Shown here piece after piece: positions 54,352 to 64,000 of a stretch of 64,000 bases of DNA. Numbering within the stretch: position 1 is the stretch's first letter; each line of letters opens with the position of its first letter. The DNA is from Theocolax elegans (Eukaryota; Arthropoda; Insecta; Hymenoptera; Cerocephalidae): positions 96,537,580 through 96,601,579 of the forward strand of contig CM047425.1 in assembly GCA_026168455.1 (NCBI GenBank), given 5' to 3'. The notes below the pieces were generated by a model. That model was not told the origin of the DNA. It worked only from the letters and a program-made list of their open reading frames with translations, and searched no databases. The position numbers and the translations under genes are program-made.

Positions 54352-54480
54352 AAATGCTGGTGTAACAAATGATTGTTCAATAAGGTAGCCTGATGAGGAT
54401 GGAGGACTTCCATCGAAACGTCGCCAATTAAATAAATTAAATGGTTAGTTCACTAAAAATCGATAAAAACGCCTCCTTTT
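54352..54480. other. 129-bp unique spacer between the duplicated copies
   Basis: Single-copy DNA separates the two repeat copies. It carries the hairpin motif at 54390-54420 followed by AT-rich sequence. It may be a small insertion, or a remnant of a mobile element whose ends are the flanking copies. Confidence 0.6.
54390..54420 (+). ncRNA. Hammerhead-core-like hairpin motif
   Basis: The motif is CTGATGAG, then a perfect 6-bp stem GATGGA/TCCATC (54398-54403 with 54409-54414) closed by a 5-nt loop, then GAAACG, followed by TC. It matches the hammerhead core CUGAUGA, stem II, GAAAC except for one extra unpaired G before the stem. Partner strands for stems I and III are not evident. It shares its layout with the two copies in the 28-kb foldback although the stem sequences differ. 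Confidence 0.35.
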
Positions 54481-55082
54481 ATTTTTATTGTTATAGCTAT
54501 ATAGGGAGGAAATTTGTGATATAAGGATACTTCATCGTATTATGAAAGAAGAATGTGGTATCGTAATAGTATTACAGTCCATTATCTAATGCTTGTTATT
54601 TATTAGATATCGAAGAATCTTACACATTTTCTATTATACACGTTGAAATTTTTTTTTATTTTTTCATCCCGAAGATTTTCAAGATTTTATATATACACAT
54701 AAATTTAATAAAAGTGCAAAAAAATAAATAAAAGACACTAAAGCATTAGATATACATATATTACAATGTGCATTAATGTATTAAATTTCCAATATGTTAT
54801 TGCGTATTCTTCCAAAAATATTTTACACCTGCCTTGTAAAAAGGAAATGAAAAAAATATTGAGTGTGTGCGTACATCATTATTTTTTCCGTTTTTCAGCG
54901 TGGAAAAAAGGAGGCGCTCCGGATATTCTTGAAGCTGAGACGAACACGAGATCCGCAAGGTAAAACTAAATAACGGATTTTTCCCAGTGTTACTCGGTCA
55001 TAGTTACAAGAAAAAAAATCAGTTCATTTATACCGCTCTGTGATTAGCGCGCGATCGCGCTGTACTTACATGCAAAAGTGTA
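54481..55082. repeat. Tandem duplication, copy 2 (602 bp)
   Basis: Direct-orientation partner of 53746-54351. The 4-bp length difference is fully explained by the two small indels. It includes the second candidate exon at 54899-54959 with the same splice signals. Confidence 0.9.
54899..54959 (+). other. Possible 61-bp exon in duplication copy 2
   Basis: Identical to the 61-bp segment in copy 1, with the same acceptor tract and donor. If the host transcript exists, these could be alternative duplicate exons. No transcript evidence is available from the sequence alone. Confidence 0.25.
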
Positions 55083-58000
55083 TATAATGATTTTGAATTC
55101 TAAATCTGTTGTAGCGACGGCTTATTATGATTAGTAAGATAAACGTTTAGGTGTCCTGGGAGGCGCTCGCGACGTATATCGTAGAAAGAAAAACAGGCCA
55201 CGTGGGTGTTGCGCCTGATAATTGACCGAGAACTTACGAATTGCATTGTTTTGCGGTTCAGAAGGTAAAGAAAATGCAGTATGCAGTTTGAATATGTACC
55301 GCGAATACTTCAACATTTTGTTACGTTTATTTTTTTGGAATTTACATAAATATTTATTTGCAGGTATAGAATAACATTTTATTAATTCTTAATTACTGTA
55401 TCTTTAGTGAATTCGTATTTGCGAAACTAAAATTTGATTTATTTTTAAAGGTAAATTAGTAAACGGCAGTTTAATTTTATTGTATTAATTGGGTAATTTC
55501 ATCTTAGATTTAATGATAATTTAAGTACTTCAGAATTGATTGTTTTTGGTAAATATTTTTATTAGTCTTGAAAAAAATGAAATACTACGTCATTGAAAAA
55601 GTGCTACTAAAATATCCACACGGTGGATGGGCATCGAAAGTGAAATCCATCCAAGCGTAGCATCTCGCGCTGACCCAAAGAAACTATGCTAGAATAATGT
55701 TAAGGACCGAATTGAGTTCATAAAATGTACCATACCGGTAAAATTTGTAAACAAGCGCACTTTATAATTTTGACGAGGTCGCGTGCGTCGATTAGTTTGC
55801 TTCTTTTATTAGGTCTTTGGGTCAGGAGCTAGCGCATATGTATTTAATTACGCTAGTCTGAGCCTATTAACAAGATAAACTTAGATTCTTCAAAAGGACA
55901 CGAGCGTGCGAAAGCCTCCAATTAACTGGTCCTCAGTTACTCCGTTCCGTTTGGGACCTTTTCGCGCTCTAAAAATAATTCCGTCCTGGGCGATTAGGTC
56001 AGTCTTTCTCTACGGTTTTTCTCTATTTTCGGGTTAAGGAAAGCGTGGTAATTCTACACCTTGATCTTTTCATTTTTCGGGGAAATGCTCGTACAATTTT
56101 GCTATCCCAGATATATATAGTAAAAGAATGATGCGTTTATTATATAAATCATGTTATTAGGAAAAAATTTGATTTTTAATAATTCAAAAGCAAAAAAGGT
56201 TCTAAGTGTATTTTAATCGTTACCCCCCCCCTCCTTCTCAAAAAGTAATTATTTTTTCTCAAGAAAGCGTTAATGAAGGGAGCTTCGCTTTTTATAAAAT
56301 TATTTGATTACTAATTTAATAACGTATTTTACATTAACATATTGCATAAATTTTTTTAATTGTTTAGACTATGTCGATACTGTTAATTTAATATATTATA
56401 ATAAATTTATAACACGCATAAACAACAGTGAAAGTACTGTACAATTTGTAATGTGTACAATAAAAATCTTTCTAAGGAAATTGAGTGTACTTATAATTGA
56501 AAGATTTACAATTTAAATCATATAATTTATTATAGACATCCGTATTGGAGCAACAATTTAAAACTGTATATAAGTCGACGTAGTCAAGTTAATAGAACCA
56601 TCAAGATGCAACGACCACGGGCTTATAAATAAATAACTGTTTATACTGTTTCTAAATTACATTTAATTTACCATGAAAAATGAACTAAACGTCAATACTA
56701 TAATAGCTTTTTATAAGGAAGTAGATAAATCATATCAACATCATATATATATAGATATATACACAAATGGGTTGTTAAAGCTAAATAATCTATGTACTTA
56801 TAAAGCTAGAAATTGAACCTATATTATTTTTTATATATAAAGACTATTCAACCGAAGTATGGTACTTTTTAAATGGATTTCATAGTTATATTTTATGTCT
56901 AAAATTTATGAACGAAAAATATGCGAATGATATAAAAAATTTTGTTTTGAGGCTTTTAAAAACTATGTTTAAATGCATATTTAAACGCATATTTGCAAAT
57001 ACAAAAAATAAGGTTGATTTATTATTCCATTGTTACAAAACGGTTTTAATGATTGCGCTATAAAATACCAGTTGTTCATATAATTTCATAACCGCGTCGT
57101 TATCTCACATTTAATAACTTTTTTTTGTGCATACCTAATTCCAATTTATTGCAGATCGCATTTTAAATAATCCGGGAAACATTAAAAATTACGTCGCATG
57201 ATGCAATGGTAGTTTGTAAAATATAAATTGAATTGAAATAACGAAGAACAGTTTGCGTAGACTTACATTTCACCTGTACGAGGATTATAATTAAAAGCAC
57301 AAGGGAATAATAAAACGATGTAAATCTGCATTCTCGATCGGCTACGTTAGGCCGCAAGGGATGAACCGGTCGACACATCGGGCGCAATCCTCGTGTAATC
57401 CCATTTGTCACCGCGTGATATCTCGCATCTCTCTCATCGTTTACGTTCCCTAAAATTCGCGACTAGCCTCCTTTCAATGAACCAACATATTAGCCAACCA
57501 AGTTTTCCTGCGGCGCATGTCTTGTCAGTAAAAAGTTGTTGACAACACTTTACGATAAATCACAACCGCGGGAAATTTAAAAAGAGGCGCGCGCGCTCAG
57601 CGCGGGCTCTACAACTCGACTGGCACGCGTTGGTTGTTTAAACACCGTTGTGAAGACACGAGCACCGAGTTTTTCGCGTTGCAGAGGGGTCCCCTCCTGT
57701 GGGGCCTCCAGATGCAGTGTTCTGTGATACACTTTCACCGAGACTCAAAGAAGAGTTGTGCGCACCCCTTCTTTTTTTCAAACTGTATACATATATGTAT
57801 ATCCACTCTTTTTTCGACACACGCGTTTGTGAATCGCGGCTTTAGTCCACTCGATTGTATTATCACGAGATCATGCGTACGTACCATACCATTGTTCCTA
57901 TTTGTACTCAAGATCGATATACAATATTTAAGTTAAGTGAAAGTCTAACTTACATAATTTTAGATGAAAATTTGTGTTTCTTCAGGTAAATTCTATTATA

Positions 58001-59220
58001 TCTTGCATATATAGATATTTACTTTGATCATACACTGAAGAATCAACAAATTGTATTCGATCAATCTTATCTCAACTTATGCAATCTTAAGAGGATTTTG
58101 TTTATGTCTCGAGAAATAATATATTCGAACATTCTATAGTGGCTTCATACGTAAAGATGCTTTATTTTATAACATTTATCTAATAAAAATGTAAAATATT
58201 TTATTACAACCAAAAAATTTAGTTTTCTTTGTTGTACGTGACGTAATTTTATTTCATAGATATTCGGTAAAAGCGAAAAGATTTTTATTAACGTTAAAAT
58301 AAAATTTGTATAAAGAGACTTGCATGGGGTATGGATTTATTACTAATATTTGCATTTTAAAAATATTTTATTTTCGTAGATAATACTTAGGAAATTAAAT
58401 GGCTTAATTGTAGGTATAACCTACGCTTTTCAATAAACTGGTTGCATAATTATTTATCGGAATAGTTTGTATTTAGAATGTAGTCAATTAATCGAATCCT
58501 TTCATGCAAATTATACATTCTGATACTATGTTTTTAATAGAATATTGTGTAGTTAAAATTGGGTTTTGAATAGTACTGTTGCACCAACTAAATTAGCTCA
58601 AACATGAAACGTATTATGATCGTATTAACAGAATTATTACGATTCGATTTTCACTTAATGAATGAGATTTCATTTGTTGTAAGCTATTTTGCAAATTGTA
58701 TAACAAAATTAAAATATTTGTTTAATGCAGATTACGCTAGTATATACACATCGAAATTTCCGATTGTTTCCTTCGGTATAGTAATTTCCGCGTTTGAAGT
58801 ACTTTATCTTTTAGTTTTAATATAAAAGTATATTAATTTTTGTGAAAACAAGAACATTGTTCTGAGTATTAATATAATTACTCTATGATATTTGAATTAA
58901 ACTTGTTCGTTAATTAATAAAATTAATTATTTTAAAAATAACGTGATATAGTTTTGCAAGTTAAAGATTTAAAAATAATTAATCATTGATTAATTATTGA
59001 TTATTAAGTGATTTAAACTTTCTAGTTACGTTTAAACACAGAGCAATGTTCCCCCTGTTTTATTTTAATAACGTCTGTTTATTTAGAAGCTCATATACGT
59101 CATATTTATTTATATGCTTCCAATTCGGTGGAAACTAGCAACAAAAACACGGGATTGTCTTTTTGTAAAGAAAGTACTTGTTGAAAATATATTTCGTAAT
59201 GATATTTATCTATCGACAGA
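55083..59220. other. Gene-poor region
   Basis: No supportable gene is present. The stretch is AT-rich with a CpG-rich island near 57540-57640. A poly-C run (nine C) lies near 56224-56232. Short open frames are hydrophobic because of AT richness and were not accepted as genes. Confidence 0.5.
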
Positions 59221-59287
59221 AACCGGTAATCAAACCCCGGTTCTCGAGTTACGAGCCTATCGCTCTACTGACCGAATCATCGAAGGC
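59221..59287 (-). pseudogene. Degenerate tRNA-like sequence (tRNA pseudogene or SINE head)
   Basis: On the - strand it starts GCCTTCGATG and continues with a D-arm-like CGGTCAGTAGAGCG. A CTCGTAA loop that would read as a CGT (Thr) anticodon follows, then a TTTGATT B-box-like loop in an AACCGG/CCGGTT stem. The anticodon stem does not pair, and the 3' acceptor strand that should match GCCTTCG is missing. It is therefore not a functional tRNA. A tRNA-derived SINE head is the main alternative. Confidence 0.4.
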
Positions 59288-62200
59288 TTCAATGTTCCCC
59301 TTATTTTAGACTATTTATATTTTACTACTTACATGTGCAGCATAAAAATTACATATATTCACGAGAAATATTTAAAAAATTTGTTCCTTAAAGAAGAAAT
59401 GTTATTTAATTTTTATTGCAACGAAAGATACAAATTATGTATATAAGTATAATTTATATATTATTTTTCTTTATATTAAAGTTTTTTATAAGTGATATGT
59501 ATAAAATTTTAGAAAGAAGAATATAAACTTTTGATTTGAAAGGTTGAACATAGTCGATATTTCATCTAGTTCAAAATTTATGCATGACTGAAAATTAAGA
59601 AAAGAAGGTTGGAGCAGTAGTCGATATTTTGATTCGTGTGGAATTGAACTACGCATGACCAGTACTATTAAAAAAAGGTTAGATATAATATTTTTGTAAT
59701 ATCACTGCTTATTTTTAATGTAAGCATTTTGTTTTTAATTTTTAATAAGCATTTTTAAAGTAATTTAAATATTTTGATTTGATCTGTATAATTAAAATTC
59801 ATAAATTTATATTGTTTGTTACTTTATTTCGACTCAATACAATTTTATAATCCTTCAAATTTCAAGATTTAATTATAAATACAAGTACCTTAATATATTT
59901 TGAATTTAAATAAAACAAATTACTTATTAAGTGATTCATTTATGAAACGATTGTAAAAATAATCACACGATCTACCCACCGTGTCAAAATATAAGACGCG
60001 GCGTTATGCAAGCGAAAAGTCAAAGATGCATCGTCCGATATTTGGAGTAAAAGTATTCCTTCGCGCTGTACAACCGTGCAAGCAGGTCAGAAAAAGAACC
60101 TCGTTTCTTTTTCGTATAATTTGGTTACGCACTTAATATGGAATTGCTCATTGTTAACCCGCTGCCACCATTGTGTTTCAGTTATTCAACTCTCCTCGAG
60201 GTTGAATAATAATTTTTTTTTAACGAAAAGTAATGACTTTTCTTGGTCATGTATTACGTTTTGACAAAATAATAAATCTCCATGATTGTGTATAAGAATA
60301 ATTACATAATCTTTTATGCATAAATTTATCTATCTTTTTGGCATTTTTTTCAGAAATCGTTAACTCTTGACGTAGTACCACTTCGATTTATGTTCTGACC
60401 GTAATTTACAACGTTTCCTTCAGGAATGTACATTTATATTATATCTGTTTCTTTATCTGGAAACAAATCTTAATAATTACAGTGAGAAGTATTTGACAAA
60501 GTGTATATGACTATTACAAACGTGATTATTTCAATTTATACTTATTGCAACTATTTATCATTGCAATTTATAACGTGTATATATAATTTTATTGATATTC
60601 TTATTTTCGTTAATAACATTTATAGACTAAAATTAATTTAAAAAACATTTTAACAGCCCACAGCATTATAATACATTTAAAAAAAACTGGGCGATGTACA
60701 ATGGTGTAATCTATAGCTGTATTTTTTCAATTAGTGAAAGTATTACGCTGTAAATACATATTATGCAATGTACGATAGTTTGAATTAATAGCTGTATAAA
60801 ATCTTATGTTGCACCTCAGGTGTAATACTAAAAAGATGGAAGGTCCTAGCAGTACATAAAGATGAAATATCCATATTTATGCAGCGTAGAATAAATCGTA
60901 CATTATGAAACTAAAAGCTACAGAATTCTAAAGAAGAATCGGCAAAGCGCAATTCCTACTCAAATTTGCAATATTTGAATCATCGATACGCCAAACATAG
61001 AGTTAACGCGCTATTATCGATACACACATAATAATCCCTATCGTAATTGCAAATCGAAGTGTTCACTCTGTATGATTTCTTGTCTTGACTAATACAACGT
61101 GTTTTCTATGAAAATAGGTGTATCATTTGGACGCGATGGCTTCCAATTTCGATAAATATAATTTGCATGGAAAACAAAAGCCATAGTAACCATTAATTTT
61201 ACTTTCCATTTTTCATATCACTGAGGAAAACTTTAGGTTAAAAATTACAGTAGTTACTAGTAAAGAAATCATAGACTGACAAACTGAGGAAAATTACTGT
61301 AGTTTTCAATAAAATTGATTATAGTTTATATATAAAATTTACTATAAGTTTTGTAAATTCTAAATAAACTATAGCAAATTTACTCAGTTTGTCAGTCTGT
61401 GATTTAATTACTACAAATTATTCTATAATTTGTAATGCAAAATTTACAATTCTAAAATTTTTTTTATTTTCTTTCTAAAAATAAAAAAATTGTATTTTAA
61501 TTGTGATAAAAAGTTATTGTAGAAGGTAAATTATTTATAAAATATGTATCTAATAATGGACTGCAACGACGATAACCCCCTTAAAAGGGAGACCGTTCAC
61601 AAATTCGCGCAACCAGTTTTGCCTATGAATGTATTACGCATTTTATGTAATCAACTTGTGGTTTTGCGAGCAGGTAAATTTATAAGGCGCTATGGGCACT
61701 TTTTTCTATGTTCTTATTTGTATCCACATTGAGAGTAAGTTACGCGTCTCTCGAGAATGCTGATGGAGCGGTATATAACGACAGCCTATTACTTCATTGG
61801 ATTATAGCTTTATATACAGATCGTGAGCATAGACCCAAAGTTTACCGCCGGAGAAATTTCTTGGTTCTTTCGGTGAGTTCACTTTCATCGAATATAACTG
61901 CAGTTGATGCAGATGATTGCAGTTCGCGTTGCGTCACATCGCTTCCCATATCAATTGCAAATCCCCGTGATGGTTTGCGCGGTGTTAGATTTTAGTTTCC
62001 GATACACGCGAGGAATTGAATCCTCATCCTTTTGACAGCGCACAGCGTCTCTCGCACGATTATGTTTCGTATAATCAAATTACGACCTATTTTTTATATT
62101 TATGTGTATTTATCCATCGTTGTATATATATTATTTGTCTTTATTAATTATCGTAGAATTTATTTTGCTTCACCTTTATTTGTACTTTATTGTATTGATT

Positions 62201-64000
62201 TTCGAAAAATGCACTCTTCTCTCTGATATAAGTTACATAAAGATTATAATTCAAACAACAACTATGTATGATATTATTAACAGCGTGGTTGAGTGAAAAT
62301 TGAGGAAAATTGTACACGTCCGTATGGCAACGTAATAGTTGGTTAAATCATATTTTGTATATAGAATTTTGATTGAATTCAACTTTTTATCGAGATCAAT
62401 GACACGCGTAATTGCAAATTAGTGGTATATATATATATACTAGTTATTACGGAGTAATCGATGATTACCGCATTCATTATCTTATCTCACTGTAATTTCT
62501 TCGATCAAATTTATAATCAACGACTAAGTAAGGACTTTCTCTTAAAAGTAAACTCGGTTTACGATATTGCTTCTATATTAGTCCTCCAAATATTTATATG
62601 CATATATTTATATATGTCTACGTATACGTATGTGTGTGTGGGTGCGTGATTGTGCGTGTGTGTATGAATAATAACATTTAGCCGATAATGTTATCGTACG
62701 ACGGGAACGCAATTGTGACAGTATAACAACTGTTGCGCAACAGTCGAAAACGCGATGACACAAATCCAATATAGCTACTCGGGCTTCGAAGCGCATCGAG
62801 ATGCACGACCGATCATCGCTAAATTTCTCTGAACACGTGGCAATCGACAAAACTATTTTTCGTTAAATTGATCGATATATACCGACAGCATTTAGAATCT
62901 AGAGGAAATAAATCATCATTCGCTAAATTGGTGAAAGTATTTGGTATATAAGGTATAGCTGATCGAGTTAAGTTATTGTACATTTACGATATGTTAATGA
63001 GAGTCGGTTTTACGAGTTTTAATACACTTAACTGCGGGTGATATCGAAATTAGCCAGCAATGAAAAACTCAGAGTAGTCTCGTGATCAATCTTGAATTTC
63101 GAAATAAGCGTAGGTTATATATATATATAATTCTGTTTTTGTGGTTAAATTGGTTGTTGTTTTTTAATTAATTCAGTATAGGTATAGGCCGGTTACTTAT
63201 AACGAATGATAAATTGTAGATAAAGAATTACTTAAGTATATACTTTTTATTAACGCCGATAAAAATCTTGCGATGCTATCCGGTATAACAACGCTGGCGT
63301 AAAACTAATTTGTGGTTTTGGTGAAGTTGGTATAGCAGTAACGTTGTTTCATTATTGCTTTTATTAGCAAATAGCTATAACTATATAATAGTTATACGCA
63401 CAAACAATACCTTGTATTTGCTTATTTTATAACGGTCAGTTCTACTTTTACGTAAGATTTTTAGAAACTTTTATTTGTCGAAAAGCAAAAACGAAATTGG
63501 ATCAAAATTACAATAATTTCTCAACGTAAAGATTCTTCGGTCGTATAAAAACATTGCAAACTCGATTTTCTACATAAATTGTATAGTGTATAAGTTTTAA
63601 ATTGCATTACTGTGTTTTGTAAATAGTAGCGAGAAACAATAGTATTTATAATATAATTGAAATTGATAATTTCCGTTTAGCTTGGAATTGTGTTTGATGA
63701 TTATAACTATTAGGACGTTCACATTTTATAGAGATTTAAATATTTTTAAGAATTATGTCATTGAACAAAAACTCTTAGCTACACATGCTGCCTTAAGTTA
63801 ATGGAAAGTCATGTTGATTATTGCTCCGTGATGTATTGATTATAATATTTATCAAAGTCTAACAAGAAGCAAGTAAATTATGCAATGATAGAATAGCGCA
63901 AATTCATGGAATTATTCAAAACTTTGTACGTTCCTATTTTTCATCACTTTATTTGCAAAATATGCATCTCCATTGCACTTCTTTTATAATAACAAACTGT
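59288..64000. other. Gene-poor region, right edge
   Basis: No exon can be supported. The region holds an inverted repeat at about 61245-61425 and a TG-rich tract near 62628-62664. A 95-codon open frame at 61708-61995 starts with a mildly hydrophobic leader but has no recognisable family or codon signature. Confidence 0.45.
61245..61425. repeat. Imperfect palindrome (MITE-like) of about 180 bp
   Basis: The block at 61266-61295 containing GACTGACAAACTGAG is the near-perfect reverse complement of 61376-61405. Weaker pairing extends outward on both sides. The interior is AT-rich and non-coding. Confidence 0.5.

Noticed and set aside
59221..59287. Functional tRNA gene
   Set aside because: The anticodon stem does not pair and the 3' acceptor strand is absent.
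61708..61995. 95-codon open frame with a hydrophobic start
   Set aside because: It has no recognisable motif, lies in AT-rich DNA without a clear promoter or splice context, and resembles chance frames elsewhere in the window.

Overview
The window looks like insect nuclear DNA, most likely from a hymenopteran such as an ant, bee or wasp. It is AT-rich with CpG-rich patches, it carries many dinucleotide microsatellites, and its genes have short introns with ordinary GT-AG boundaries. The three recognisable genes resemble insect proteins. The exact species cannot be read from the sequence.

Layout. Positions 1 to about 42,860 form a gene-poor stretch in which I find no exon I can defend. It holds microsatellites and several palindromic or terminal-inverted-repeat elements: a TA-flanked element at 6.6-7.0 kb, a TTAA-type composite at 17.36-18.10 kb, a foldback with arms of about 200 bp at 28.0-28.4 kb, and an inverted-repeat element at 40.6-41.1 kb. 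A compact cluster follows at 42.9-48.6 kb. It contains a p24-family cargo receptor (TMED3/7 type, 3 coding exons, 207 aa, + strand), CDK5RAP3 (9 coding exons, 518 aa, + strand), and on the - strand a conventional secreted phospholipase A2 whose 5' exon or exons I could not place. CDK5RAP3 and the phospholipase are convergent, with stop codons about 274 bp apart. From about 48.6 kb to the end the window is again gene-poor. This part includes a recent tandem duplication (two copies of about 605 bp, near-identical) around a 129-bp spacer, a degenerate tRNA-like sequence, and another small palindrome.

Gene context. The three genes all relate to the secretory pathway or the ER. The p24 protein cycles between ER and Golgi, CDK5RAP3 acts in UFMylation and ER-phagy at the ER membrane, and the phospholipase is expected to enter the secretory pathway. 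There is no evidence that they are co-regulated, and the clustering may be coincidence.

The most unusual signal is a short hairpin motif of the form CTGA-N-GAG, stem-loop, GAAACG. It resembles the catalytic core of hammerhead ribozymes and occurs three times: once in each arm of the 28-kb foldback and once in the spacer of the 54-kb duplication. Each copy has one extra unpaired G compared with the canonical core, and I could not find stems I and III, so this is a candidate only.
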